NCBI RefSeq assembly: GCF_024600715.1
Contig: NZ_CP102332.1
Location: forward strand, 3,224,001-3,288,000
Source: Streptomyces changanensis
GTDB lineage: Bacteria; Actinomycetota; Actinomycetes; Streptomycetales; Streptomycetaceae
Reading direction: 5' to 3'
Length of the DNA stretch: 64,000 nucleotides
Translations under genes and position numbers: made by a program
In this document: piece after piece, positions 56,054 through 64,000 of the stretch
Numbering within the stretch: position 1 is the first letter of the stretch
Layout of the letters: each line of letters opens with the position of its first letter
Notes under the pieces: model-generated
What the model was told of the DNA's origin: nothing
The model's input: only the letters and a program-made list of their open reading frames with translations
Databases searched by the model: none

Positions 56054-56869
56054 TCACCTTCCGTTCCGGTCGGTGGGGGGCGTGGCGGGGAGCGGCAGGC
56101 CGAGGACGCGGTCCTTCAGTGCCGGGAACTGGTCGCGGGTCGTCATGACGCGGGCGGGGTCCAGCTCCACGACGAGGACCTCCTCGCCGCGGCCCGCCTC
56201 CGCGAGGACCTCGCCCCACGGGTCGACCACCACGCTGTGGCCGGCCTGCTCCACGCCGGCGTGCGTGCCCGCCGTGCCGCAGGCCAGGACGTACGCCTGG
56301 TTCTCCACCGCCCGCGCGCGGGCCAGCAGGGACCAGTGCTCCCGGCGGCGCTCGGGCCAGCCGGCCGGGACGACGAACGCGCGGGCGCCGGCGTCCACCA
56401 GCCCGCGGAACAGCTCGGGGAAGCGCAGGTCGTAACAGGTCGCCAGGCCGAACGGCAGCTCCGGGCAGGGGGCGACGGCCAGCGTGTCGCCGGCGGACAT
56501 CAGCACCGCCTCGCCCTGGTCGAAGCCGAACCGGTGGATCTTGCGGTAGGTGCGCACCAGCTCGCCGTCCGGGGAGAAGACGAGCGACGTGTTGTACAGG
56601 CCCTCGGGGGCGCGTTCCACGAGGGAGCCGGCGTGCAGCCAGACCCGCGCTTCCGCCGCCGCGTCGGCCATCGCCTGGCGGGTCGGCCCTTCCAGCGTCT
56701 CGGCCTCCGCCGCGAACGACTCGTACGCGAACGCGCCGACCGTCCACAGCTCCGGCAGGACCACGAGGTCGGACGCCGCCTCCTCGCGGACGAGCGCCGC
56801 GGCCCGGCGCCTGCGGGCGTCGACCGTTTCGTCCGGGTTGACCGAGATCTGGATCAGCGAGGCGCGCAC
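56054..56869 (-). CDS. Carbon-nitrogen hydrolase (nitrilase family)
   Basis: A 271-aa amidase. The Glu-Lys-Cys triad is complete: E40 in LVVLPELW, K110 in TYRKIHRFGF and C145 in GLATCYDLRFPELFR. The sequence resembles omega-amidase/YafV-type members, which hydrolyse alpha-keto amides or deaminated glutathione; the assignment within the family is inferred. ATG 56869. It is followed after 5 nt by the VOC gene. Confidence 0.9.
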   Translation of the reverse strand: MRASLIQISVNPDETVDARRRRAAALVREEAASDLVVLPELWTVGAFAYESFAAEAETLEGPTRQAMADAAAEARVWLHAGSLVERAPEGLYNTSLVFSPDGELVRTYRKIHRFGFDQGEAVLMSAGDTLAVAPCPELPFGLATCYDLRFPELFRGLVDAGARAFVVPAGWPERRREHWSLLARARAVENQAYVLACGTAGTHAGVEQAGHSVVVDPWGEVLAEAGRGEEVLVVELDPARVMTTRDQFPALKDRVLGLPLPATPPTDRNGR

Positions 56870-57045
56870 ACTACCACCGTCCTGGGCGTTGGGGCCGTCA
56901 ATACGGGCCTACGATCGTCACACGAAAGCACTGCCGAGGGGCAGGCGGGGAGCGTACTGTTCTCTCCCGGGGGAGCGCCCCCGGGCCCGGCCCCCTGGCA
57001 GACACACAGCACCCAGCCCGCGTACCAAGCCGCACGAGGGGTCCC

Positions 57046-57870
57046 GTGACCGTCCATCCCAGCCTCCAGACCTACGCCGACGCCTGGACCCACTCCGTCG
57101 AGGCGATAGCCGAGTTGGTGCAGCCGCTCGTCGAGGGCGAGTGGAACCGCGCCACCCCGTGCCCCGGCTGGTCGGTCCGGGACATCGTCTCCCACGTCAT
57201 CGGCCTGGAGTGCGAGATGCTGGGCGACCCGCGGCCGATTCACTCTCTGCCGCGCGATCTGTACCACGTACGCAGTGACTTCGCCCGCTACATGGAGATG
57301 CAGGTCGATGTGCGCCGGCACCACACGGCGCCGGAGATGACGGCGGAACTGGAGTACGTCCTGATCCGCCGGGCGCGGATGCTGCGCAACGAGAGCCGTT
57401 CCCCCGACACGCTCGTACGGGCCCCGCTGGGCGCGGAGCAGAGCCTCGAAGTCGCCTACCGCATGCGGGCCTTCGACTCGTGGGTGCACGAGCAGGACCT
57501 GCGGGTGGCGCTGGACCGGCCGGGCAACCTCGACTCGCCGGGCGCGTACGTGACGCGGGACTGCCTCCTCGCCGTCCTGCCGAAGGTGGTCGCGAAGGAC
57601 GCCGGCGCGCCGCCGAACACCGCGGTCGTCTTCGACGTGAGCGGCCCGGTGGAGTTCCTGCGGACGGTGCGGGTGGACGCGGAGGGCCGCGGGACGGTCG
57701 ACGGCACGCCGTCGCTGGGGCCGGCCGTCACGCTGGCGACGGACTGGGAGACGTACGTGCGCCTCGCCTGCGGGCGGGTACGTCCGGCGGCCGTCGGGGA
57801 CCGGCTCAAGGTGGAGGGCGACGAGGAGTTGGCCGCCGCGATCCTCGCGAACTTCGCCGTCACGCCCTGA
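57046..57870 (+). CDS. Maleylpyruvate isomerase-fold (mycothiol-dependent type) protein
   Basis: A 274-aa protein with the DinB-like four-helix domain: WTHSVEAIAELVQPLVEGEWNRATPCPGWSVRDIVSHVIGLE, with WSVRDIVSHV containing the metal-binding His, and MRAFDSWVHEQDLR with two further His-Glu ligands. The C-terminal domain (FDVSGPVEFLRTVRVDAEG) is the SCP2-like part seen in mycothiol-dependent maleylpyruvate isomerase homologues. It is likely to use mycothiol, but substrate is not known. GTG 57046 has GAGGGG 5-10 nt upstream. It is divergent from the nitrilase gene. Confidence 0.85.
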   Translation: MTVHPSLQTYADAWTHSVEAIAELVQPLVEGEWNRATPCPGWSVRDIVSHVIGLECEMLGDPRPIHSLPRDLYHVRSDFARYMEMQVDVRRHHTAPEMTAELEYVLIRRARMLRNESRSPDTLVRAPLGAEQSLEVAYRMRAFDSWVHEQDLRVALDRPGNLDSPGAYVTRDCLLAVLPKVVAKDAGAPPNTAVVFDVSGPVEFLRTVRVDAEGRGTVDGTPSLGPAVTLATDWETYVRLACGRVRPAAVGDRLKVEGDEELAAAILANFAVTP

Positions 57871-57914
57871 CGGAGGCGGTGACGGCCGTCGGCTCGCGGC
57901 GGCGGGTGCCGTCC

Positions 57915-59240
57915 TCACACCGGGACGTGGACCGCCTCCACGCGGCTCGCCACGAGCCGTTCGCGTTCGCGCCGCGCGGTGCGGGCGCGCAGGCGCAGGA
58001 TCTGCGTGATGCCCAGCGCCTGGAGGACGAAGACCGAGGAGAACGCCACCCGGTAGCTGCCTCCCGTGGCGTCCAGCAGGACGCCGATCGCGAACAGCGT
58101 CGTCATCGACGCGGTGAACCCGCCGATGTTGACGATGCCCGAGGCGGTGCCCTGCCGCTCCGGCGGGTTGGCGGGCCGGGCGAAGTCGAAGCCGATCATC
58201 GAGGCGGGGCCGCACGCGCCGAGGACCAGGCAGAGGGTGACCAGCAGCCACATCGGCGCGTGGGCTCCCGGGTGGGCGACGGTGGCCGCCCATACGAAGG
58301 CCGTGGCGGCTATGGTGCCGAGCGCCAGGGGCGCGCGGGCCCGGTGGTGCCGGGCGATGAGCTGGCCGTACACCAGGCTCACCACCATGTTGGAGAGCAC
58401 CACCACGGTGAGCAGTTCACCGGCCCGCCCCCGCGAGAGGCCCTGGGCCTCGACCAGGAACGGCATCCCCCACAGCAGCAGGAAGACCATGGCGGGGAAC
58501 TGCGTCGTGAAGTGCACCCACAGGCCGAGCCGGGTGCCCGGCTCCCGCCAGGCGGTGGCGATCTGGTGCCGTACGTACGCGGCCCCGGCGTGCGGGACCG
58601 GAGCCGGGGCGGCGCCCTCGGGGTGGTCCTTCAGGAAGGCGAGGACGAGGGCGAGGACGACCACGCCGGCCCCGGCGCTGCCGGCGAAGGTGGCCGTCCA
58701 GCCCCAGTCCTCCAGCACGCGGGCGAGGACGATCGTCGACAGGAGGTTGCCGATGACACCGAAGAGCCCCGCGACCTGCACGACCAGCGGGCCCCGGCGG
58801 GCGGGGAACCAGCGGCTGCCGAGGCGCAGCACGGCGATGAAGGTCATGGCGTCGCCGCAGCCGAGCAGCGCGCGGGCGGCGAGGGCCATCCCGTAGGACG
58901 GGGAGAGCGCGAAGCCGAGCTGCCCGGCGGTGAACAGCACGATGCCGAGGGTCAGCACCCGGCGGGTGCCGAGCCGGTCGACCATGAGGCCGACGGGTAT
59001 CTGCATGCCGGCGTAGACCAGCAGCTGGAGGATGGAGAACGCGGACAGCGCGGAGGCGTTGACGTGGAAGCGGTCGGCGGCGTCGAGCCCGGCCACGCCC
59101 AGGGACGTGCGGAAGACGACGGCGACCAGGTACACGCAGACGCCGACGCCCCAGACGAGGACGGCCCGGCGGCCGCCGGGCGGGTCGGCCGGGGGCACGG
59201 CGGGCGGCGGGGCGGGGTGGGGGGAGGCGGGGGAGCTCAC
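57915..59240 (-). CDS. MFS transporter
   Basis: A 441-aa membrane protein with 12 helices. The A-motif variant MVDRLGTRRVLTLGIVLFTAGQLGFAL is between helices 2 and 3, and GCGDAMTFIAVLRLGSRWFPARRG follows. The second half has IGFDFARPANPPERQGTASGIVNIGGF, typical for the ACS/NNP-like group. The start is GTG 59240, which overlaps the TGA of the gntR gene (GTGA), so the two are translationally coupled and the GntR probably controls transport. Substrate unknown. Confidence 0.9.
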   Translation of the reverse strand: MSSPASPHPAPPPAVPPADPPGGRRAVLVWGVGVCVYLVAVVFRTSLGVAGLDAADRFHVNASALSAFSILQLLVYAGMQIPVGLMVDRLGTRRVLTLGIVLFTAGQLGFALSPSYGMALAARALLGCGDAMTFIAVLRLGSRWFPARRGPLVVQVAGLFGVIGNLLSTIVLARVLEDWGWTATFAGSAGAGVVVLALVLAFLKDHPEGAAPAPVPHAGAAYVRHQIATAWREPGTRLGLWVHFTTQFPAMVFLLLWGMPFLVEAQGLSRGRAGELLTVVVLSNMVVSLVYGQLIARHHRARAPLALGTIAATAFVWAATVAHPGAHAPMWLLVTLCLVLGACGPASMIGFDFARPANPPERQGTASGIVNIGGFTASMTTLFAIGVLLDATGGSYRVAFSSVFVLQALGITQILRLRARTARRERERLVASRVEAVHVPV

Positions 59241-59896
59241 CGGTCCTCACCCCGGACCAGTACCTTCACGCGGCTGACGTGGGCGTGCACGCACCGCGCC
59301 GCGCGCTCGGCGTCGCCGTCGCGCAGGGCCGCCAGGATCTCGGCGTGCTCGGCGATGTTCTTCGCGATGCGGTCGGGGTGGGCCTCCATGACGGCGACGC
59401 CCATGCGCAACTGCCGGTCGCGGAGCTGGTCGTAGAGCTTGGAGAGGATCTGGTTGCCGGCGTGGCGCACGATCTCGGCGTGGAAGCAGCGGTCCGCGAC
59501 GGCGACCGCGCGCAGGCCGCCGTCGTGCGCGTGCCGCCGCTGCTCGTCCAGCAGTTCCTCCAGCCGCTCCCGGAGCGGCGCGGACAGCGGTACGGCGCGG
59601 CGGACGGCGAACTCCTCGACGAGGAGGCGGGTCTCGACGACGTCGGCGATCTCCTGGGCGGAGACGGCGAGGACGAGGGCGCCCTTCTTGGGGTAGAGCT
59701 TCAGCAGCCCTTCCATCTCCAGCTTCAGCAGGGCCTCGCGCACCGGGGTGCGGGAGACGCCGACGGCCTGGGCCAGCTCCCCTTCGGTGAGGAGCGTGCC
59801 GCCCTCGAAGCGGCGGTCGAGGACCGCCTGCTTGACGTGGGCGTAGACGCGTTCGGCGGCGGGCGGCGAAGGGGGAGCGGGAGTGGCGGACGGCAT
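59237..59896 (-). CDS. GntR-family (FCD-type) regulator
   Basis: A 219-aa regulator. The winged helix-turn-helix is at residues about 15-75 (RVYAHVKQAVLDRRFEGGTLLTEGELAQAVGVSRTPVREALLKLEMEGLL). The FCD ligand-binding domain follows (VVETRLLVEEFAVRRAV, ADRCFHAEIVRHAGNQIL with Asp and His metal ligands, EHAEILAALRDGDAERAARCVHAHV). ATG 59896 is preferred over GTG 59902 because TAAGCT lies 6 nt upstream (59903-59908), which places a leaderless start at this codon. It is coupled to the MFS gene. An inverted repeat 37-59 nt upstream may be its operator. Confidence 0.92.
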   Translation of the reverse strand: MPSATPAPPSPPAAERVYAHVKQAVLDRRFEGGTLLTEGELAQAVGVSRTPVREALLKLEMEGLLKLYPKKGALVLAVSAQEIADVVETRLLVEEFAVRRAVPLSAPLRERLEELLDEQRRHAHDGGLRAVAVADRCFHAEIVRHAGNQILSKLYDQLRDRQLRMGVAVMEAHPDRIAKNIAEHAEILAALRDGDAERAARCVHAHVSRVKVLVRGEDR

Positions 59897-59932
59897 GCGC
59901 ACAGCTTAGATACAAGTAGGGTGCATCAAAGG

Positions 59933-59955
59933 GCGTGTCCATGATGTGGACACGC
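59933..59955. promoter_or_regulatory. Candidate GntR operator (inverted repeat)
   Basis: GCGTGTCC (59933-59940) and GGACACGC (59948-59955) form an 8-7-8 inverted repeat 37 nt upstream of the gntR start. It could be the autoregulatory site of the regulator or a small terminator. Confidence 0.45.
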
Positions 59956-60000
59956 TCGGTGGTCGCGGACGCCCGCCCTGGCCGGACCCCCGCCCCGGGG

Positions 60001-60090
60001 CGGGACGCCTTGACCGGACGCACGCCGTGGCCGGACGCCTTGACCGGACGCACGCCGTGGCCGGACGCCTTGACCGGACGCACACCCCCT
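60001..60090. repeat. Three tandem copies of a 30-bp unit
   Basis: Units starting at 60001, 60031 and 60061 share GACGCCTTGACCGGACGCAC; the third diverges at its end. The array lies between gntR and the E2 terminator. No coding sequence is supported in 59956-60212. Confidence 0.85.
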
Positions 60091-60110
60091 GGCCGGACCC
60101 CGCCCCGTAC

Positions 60111-60153
60111 GGCCGGAGGGCCCGGGCGCGTGGTGCGCCCGGGCCCTCCGGCC
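60111..60153. terminator. Strong hairpin terminator after the dehydrogenase operon
   Basis: A perfect 19-bp stem (60111-60129 with 60135-60153, GGCCGGAGGGCCCGGGCGC arm) around a 5-nt loop lies about 60 nt past the E2 stop. It ends the leftward E1-E2 transcript. Confidence 0.85.
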
Positions 60154-60212
60154 GGCGGCTGCCGGGGTACCGGGGTGCCGGTGGCGGTTCCGGCCGGGTG
60201 GCCGGGCCGCCG

Positions 60213-61667
60213 TCACGCCCAGGTGATGAGGCGCTTCGGCTGCTCCAGTACCGCCGCGACGTCGGCCAGCACCTTCGAGCCGAGCTCGCCGTCGACCAGT
60301 CGGTGGTCGAAGGAGAGCGCCAGCGTGGTGACGTGACGCGGCTTGACCTTGCCCTTGTGGACCCACGGCTGGAGCTTGATCGCACCGACGGCGAGGATCG
60401 CCGACTCGCCGGGGTTGAGGATCGGCGTGCCGGTGTCGACGCCGAAGACGCCGACGTTGGTGATCGTCACCGTGCCGCCCTGCATGGCCGCCGGCGTGGT
60501 CCGGCCCTCGCGGGCCGTGGCGACCAGCTCACCGAGGGCGGAAGCCAGTTCGGGGAGGGTCTTGGCGTGCGCGTCCTTGATGTTCGGCACGATCAGACCG
60601 CGCGGGGTGGCGGCGGCGATGCCCAGGTTGACGTAGTGCTTGACCACGATCTCCTGCGCGGCCTCGTCCCAGGAGGCGTTGACCTCGGGGTTGCGCCGGA
60701 TCGCGACGAGCAGGGCCCGGGCGACGAGCAGCAGCGGGTTGACCCGCAGCCCCGCCATGTCCCGGTCCGCCTTCAGCTCCTCGACGAGCCGCATGGTGCG
60801 GGTGACGTCGACCGTGACGAACTCGGTGACGTGCGGCGCGGTGAACGCCGACCCGACCATGGCCTGCGCCGTGGCCTTCCGCACGCCCTTGATCGGCACG
60901 CGGGTCTCCCGGACGCCGGGCGCGACGGGCTCCGCCGCCGGGGCGGACGCCGCGGGCCGGGACTCCGCCGCCGCGGGGGCGGCGGGCGCCGGCGCCTGCG
61001 AGGGTACGGCCGCGGGGACCTCGACGGGAGCGGCCGCCTTGTGCACGTCCTCGCGGGTGACGATCCCGTCGGGGCCGGTCGGGACGACGGTCGCCAGGTC
61101 GACGCCGAGGTCCTTGGCCAGCTTCCGCACGGGCGGCTTGGCCAGCGGCCGGGCCTGCGGCACCGGTGCGACGGGCGCCGGGGCGTGGCCGTTCAGCTCG
61201 CCCTGGACCGCCGCCTGCGCGATGGGCGCGGCGCCGGTGGCGGCGGCCTGCTGGCGCGGGCGCCGCTTGGTGGACGACGCGGCCACGCCGTAGCCGACGA
61301 GGACCGGCTGCCGGACCTGCGGCTCGGCCTCCTCCTCGACGGCCGGCACCGGCGCGGGCGCGGGTGCGGCGGGCGCCGGGGCGGGGGCCTCCTGCGCGGC
61401 GGCGGGCGCCTGCGGCGGCGCCCCGTCGGCGGCCGTGTTCACCGAAATGATCACTTCGCCGACGTCGACGGTCGTCCCCTCGGGGAAGCGCAGCTCGTGC
61501 ACGAGGCCGTCGAACGGGATCGGCAGCTCCACCGCCGCCTTCGCCGTCTCCACCTCGCAGACGACCTGGCCGTCGCTGACGGTGTCGCCGGGCTTGACGT
61601 ACCACTTGAGGATCTCGGCCTCGGTGAGACCCTCACCGACGTCCGGCATCTTGAACTCGCGGATCAC
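60213..61667 (-). CDS. Dihydrolipoamide acyltransferase (E2) of a 2-oxoacid dehydrogenase complex
   Basis: A 484-aa E2. One lipoyl domain is at residues 1-80 with lipoyl-Lys K43 in CEVETAKAAVEL. An Ala/Pro-rich linker and a peripheral subunit-binding domain (VRKLAKDLGVDLATVVPTGP, about 175-206) follow. The acyltransferase core ends with LSFDHRLVDGELG, where His 455 is catalytic. It forms the core that passes acyl groups from E1 to CoA. Sequence alone does not decide between branched-chain 2-oxoacid and pyruvate use; the single lipoyl domain and the E1alpha/E1beta pair favour the branched-chain type. The gene is third in the operon, 12 nt after E1beta. The E3 gene is not in the window. Confidence 0.93.
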   Translation of the reverse strand: MIREFKMPDVGEGLTEAEILKWYVKPGDTVSDGQVVCEVETAKAAVELPIPFDGLVHELRFPEGTTVDVGEVIISVNTAADGAPPQAPAAAQEAPAPAPAAPAPAPVPAVEEEAEPQVRQPVLVGYGVAASSTKRRPRQQAAATGAAPIAQAAVQGELNGHAPAPVAPVPQARPLAKPPVRKLAKDLGVDLATVVPTGPDGIVTREDVHKAAAPVEVPAAVPSQAPAPAAPAAAESRPAASAPAAEPVAPGVRETRVPIKGVRKATAQAMVGSAFTAPHVTEFVTVDVTRTMRLVEELKADRDMAGLRVNPLLLVARALLVAIRRNPEVNASWDEAAQEIVVKHYVNLGIAAATPRGLIVPNIKDAHAKTLPELASALGELVATAREGRTTPAAMQGGTVTITNVGVFGVDTGTPILNPGESAILAVGAIKLQPWVHKGKVKPRHVTTLALSFDHRLVDGELGSKVLADVAAVLEQPKRLITWA

Positions 61668-61679
61668 GGGGTGTCCTCC

Positions 61680-62660
61680 TCAGTACGCCAGCGCGCGGTC
61701 GACGGCGTCGAGCACCCGGTCCAGACCCGGCAGGTACTCCTCCTCCACCCGGGCCGGCGGGTACGGCGCGTGGTAACCGCCCACGCGCAGCACCGGGGCC
61801 TCCAGGTGGTAGAAGCACCGCTCGGTGATCCGGGCGGCGATCTCCGCGCCCGAACCGAAGAACACCGGCGCCTCGTGGACGACCACGAGCCGCCGCGTCC
61901 GCTCCACCGACGCCTGGACGGCGTCGAAGTCGAGCGGGGAGACCGAGCGCAGGTCGAGGACCTCCAGCGAGCGGCCCTCCTCGGCGGCGGCCGCGGCCGC
62001 CTCCAGGCAGACCTTCACCATCGGGCCGTACGCCGCGAGGGTCAGGTCCGTGCCCTCGCGCACGACGCGCGCCCGGTGCAGCTCGCCCGGGATGGCCTCC
62101 GTGTCGACCTCGCCCTTGTCCCAGTAGCGCCGCTTCGGCTCGAAGAAGATCACCGGGTCGTCGCTCTGGATGGCCTGCTGGAGCATCCAGTAGGCGTCCG
62201 AGGAGTTCGAAGGCGAGACCACCTTCAACCCCGCGACGTGCGCGAAGAGCGCCTCGGGCGACTCGCTGTGGTGCTCGACCGCGCCGATGCCGCCGCCGTA
62301 CGGGATGCGCACGACGACCGGCAGCTTGACCTTGCCGAGGGCCCGCGCGTGCATCTTCGCCAGCTGCGTGACGATCTGGTCGTACGCGGGGAAGACGAAA
62401 CCGTCGAACTGGATCTCCACGACGGGCCGGTAGCCGCGCAGGGCCAGGCCAATCGCGGTGCCGACGATGCCGGACTCGGCGAGCGGGGTGTCGATGACCC
62501 GCTCCTCGCCGAAGTCCTTCTGCAGCCCGTCGGTCACGCGGAACACGCCGCCGAGCTTGCCGACGTCCTCGCCCATGACGAGGACCTTCGGGTCGGTCTC
62601 CAGGGCCTTGCGCAGCGACTCGTTGAGCGCCTTCGCGAGAGGAAGCTTCTGCACCGCCAT
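61680..62660 (-). CDS. 2-oxoacid dehydrogenase E1 beta subunit
   Basis: A 326-aa protein with the transketolase-like pyrimidine domain (KLPLAKALNESLRKAL, VLVMGEDVGKLGGVFRVTDGL, PLAESGIVGTAIGLALRG with the Glu that activates thiamine diphosphate) and the C-terminal transketolase domain (EVLDLRSVSPLDFDAVQASVERTRRLVVVHEAP). It pairs with E1alpha as an alpha2beta2 enzyme. ATG 62660 is preferred to GTG 62666 because GAGGT lies about 8 nt upstream. Spacing to E1alpha is 2 nt, with overlapping ribosome signals, so translation is coupled. Confidence 0.93.
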   Translation of the reverse strand: MAVQKLPLAKALNESLRKALETDPKVLVMGEDVGKLGGVFRVTDGLQKDFGEERVIDTPLAESGIVGTAIGLALRGYRPVVEIQFDGFVFPAYDQIVTQLAKMHARALGKVKLPVVVRIPYGGGIGAVEHHSESPEALFAHVAGLKVVSPSNSSDAYWMLQQAIQSDDPVIFFEPKRRYWDKGEVDTEAIPGELHRARVVREGTDLTLAAYGPMVKVCLEAAAAAAEEGRSLEVLDLRSVSPLDFDAVQASVERTRRLVVVHEAPVFFGSGAEIAARITERCFYHLEAPVLRVGGYHAPYPPARVEEEYLPGLDRVLDAVDRALAY

Positions 62661-62662
62661 GA

Positions 62663-63853
62663 TCACTTGACCTCGCCATCCGCGAACGACGCCTGGTAGG
62701 CGGCGAACTGCGCGCGCTCCTCGTCGACGAGCGCGTGCCCGTCGGCGTAGACGTTCTCGAAGATCGACATGTCGTCCGGGTCGGGCATGGCGCGCACGGC
62801 CTCGCGGACGCGCCTACCGAGCGCCTCGCTCTCCGCCTCCAGCCCGTCGAACCAGGCCGCGTCGGCGTGGCCCTGGGCCTCCAGGTAGCGGCGCAGGCGC
62901 AGGATCGGGTCCTTCGCCTCCCACGCGACCCGCTCGTCGTCGTGGCGGTAGCGGGTCGGGTCGTCCGAGGTGGTGTGGGCGCCCATGCGGTACGTGAACG
63001 CCTCCACGAGGGTCGGGCCCTCGCCGCGGCGGGCCCGCTCCAGGGCCGAACGGGTCACGGCCAGGCAGGCCAGGACGTCGTTGCCGTCGACGCGGACGCC
63101 GGGGAAGCCGAAGCCCTGCGCGCGCTGGTAGAGCGGCACGCGGGTCTGCTTCTCGGTGGGCTCGCTGATGGCCCACTGGTTGTTCTGGCAGAAGAACACG
63201 ACCGGGGCGTTGTACACGGCCGAGAAGGTGAACGCCTCCGCGACGTCGCCCTGGCTGGACGCGCCGTCGCCGAAGTAGGCGATGACCGCGGAGTCGGCGC
63301 CGTCCTTGGCCACGCCCATCGCGTAGCCGGTGGCGTGCAGGGTCTGCGAGCCGATCACGATCGTGTACAGGTGGAAATTGTTGCTGTTCGGGTCCCAGCC
63401 GCCGTGGTTCACGCCACGGAACATCCCGAGCAGGTTCGTCGGGTCGACCCCGCGGCACCAGGCGACGCCGTGCTCGCGGTAGGTCGGGAAGACGTAGTCG
63501 TCGTCGCGCAGGGCCCGGCCGGAGCCGATCTGCGCGGCCTCCTGACCGAGCAGCGAGGCCCACAGGCCCAGCTCGCCCTGGCGCTGGAGAGCGGTGGCCT
63601 CGCCGTCGAAACGGCGGGTCATCACCATGTCCCGGTACAGCCCGCGCAGCTCCTCGGGACCGAGGTCGACGTCGTACTCGGGGTGCTGGACGCGCTCGCC
63701 CTCGGGCGTCAGCAGCTGTACGAGCGGCGGCTCGGAGTGCGAACTCTGCGGCTTCCTCGCGCGCGCTGCGCGCTTGACACCGGTGCCGGTGCCACCGGTG
63801 CTGGTGCCGCTGCTGCGTCGCGGCTTGCGCGCGGCAGTGCCTTCCACGGTCAC
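62663..63853 (-). CDS. 2-oxoacid dehydrogenase E1 alpha subunit (branched-chain or pyruvate type)
   Basis: A 396-aa protein that decarboxylates the 2-oxoacid with thiamine diphosphate. The ThDP-binding motif is AYFGDGASSQGDVAEAFTFSAVYNAPVVFFCQNNQ (GDG..N pattern, about residues 195-230). LYRDMVMTRRFDGEATALQRQGELGLWASLLGQEAA is the typical E1alpha start of the domain. The first 45 residues are a basic, disordered extension (KPRRSSGTSTGGTGTG). GTG 63853 has GGAGGAG 8-14 nt upstream. It is the first gene of an E1alpha-E1beta-E2 operon. The family is often called bkdA/F or pdhA in Streptomyces; substrate is not fixed by sequence. Confidence 0.93.
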   Translation of the reverse strand: MTVEGTAARKPRRSSGTSTGGTGTGVKRAARARKPQSSHSEPPLVQLLTPEGERVQHPEYDVDLGPEELRGLYRDMVMTRRFDGEATALQRQGELGLWASLLGQEAAQIGSGRALRDDDYVFPTYREHGVAWCRGVDPTNLLGMFRGVNHGGWDPNSNNFHLYTIVIGSQTLHATGYAMGVAKDGADSAVIAYFGDGASSQGDVAEAFTFSAVYNAPVVFFCQNNQWAISEPTEKQTRVPLYQRAQGFGFPGVRVDGNDVLACLAVTRSALERARRGEGPTLVEAFTYRMGAHTTSDDPTRYRHDDERVAWEAKDPILRLRRYLEAQGHADAAWFDGLEAESEALGRRVREAVRAMPDPDDMSIFENVYADGHALVDEERAQFAAYQASFADGEVK

Positions 63854-63961
63854 GTGCGTGCTCCTCCGTCTGTCCGGCCCCCGGGGTCCGCCGGGTACCA
63901 GTGCGGCTCGCCTGGTCCGTCGCGTGCACGGGGTGGGTGCTCTCGCGACCGGGAACAGGCG

Positions 63962-63990
63962 TGACAGTTGCCCCGGCGAACACCCTGTCA
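63962..63990. promoter_or_regulatory. Inverted repeat upstream of the dehydrogenase operon
   Basis: TGACAG (63962-63967) and CTGTCA (63985-63990) form a 6-17-6 inverted repeat about 110-137 nt before the E1alpha start. It may be part of a Lrp/AsnC-type or other operator. The window ends 10 nt later, so the upstream gene is unseen. Confidence 0.35.
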
Positions 63991-64000
63991 TAGGCACGTT

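Overview
The window is a very GC-rich (roughly 73% by eye), gene-dense stretch of a Streptomyces or close Streptomycetaceae chromosome. The evidence is strong G/C bias at third codon positions, many GTG starts, GTGA/ATGA-coupled genes, a short SRP RNA next to dnaX, an XRE-DUF5753/DUF397 regulator pair, an LAXTG sortase substrate and a FadE5-like acyl-CoA dehydrogenase. Several genes have a TAnnnT-like -10 box only 6-7 nt before the start codon (dnaX, purD, metG, the M18 aminopeptidase, the SUKH gene and others), which suggests leaderless transcription is common here.

Layout. 0-9.5 kb is core: tRNA-Gly(GCC), purC, a dimethylformamidase-like protein, a membrane protein, purD, dnaX, SRP RNA and tRNA-Ser(GGA). 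dnaX is read in two frames joined by an apparent -1 shift inside its Pro/Ala linker. 9.5-16.5 kb is a decayed accessory region abutting tRNA-Ser. It holds two pieces of tyrosine-recombinase coding sequence, three degraded IS5-family transposase pieces, a NUDIX scrap, and intact-looking cargo: an orphan 193-aa protein, a Sel1/TPR protein, a HEAT-repeat protein and a lower-GC double zinc-ribbon protein.

17-29 kb carries a small membrane protein, a SLOG-like nucleotide-binding protein, a sortase-anchored coiled-coil surface protein, cobM-cobL (corrin ring methylation), a DrrAB-like ABC exporter, a small membrane protein, an endonuclease/exonuclease/phosphatase-fold protein, an amino-acid permease and an unrecognised 363-aa protein. 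29-43 kb carries a Tat-exported PhoX-family protein, a VWA (TerF-like) protein, metG, an EamA transporter, an L,D-transpeptidase lipoprotein, aspS, a PAS/GAF/SpoIIE-phosphatase/ATPase regulator and a pirin.

43-49 kb has two small proteins, a broken PIN toxin-antitoxin pair, an SseB-like protein, a SUKH-domain protein and an XRE/DUF397 pair with a triplicated DUF397 motif. 49-59 kb has a FadE5-type acyl-CoA dehydrogenase, a DUF6083-like zinc protein, an M18 aminopeptidase, a DUF6458-like membrane protein, an NHLRC2-like thioredoxin/NHL protein, a VOC protein, a nitrilase-family amidase, a maleylpyruvate-isomerase-fold protein and an MFS transporter coupled to a GntR regulator. The window closes with an operon for a branched-chain 2-oxoacid or pyruvate dehydrogenase complex (E1alpha, E1beta, E2). 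The most unusual signals are the dnaX frame break, the tRNA-Ser scar, the disrupted PIN module, the start-stop leader before the SLOG gene, and several long GC-rich tandem repeats in intergenic DNA.
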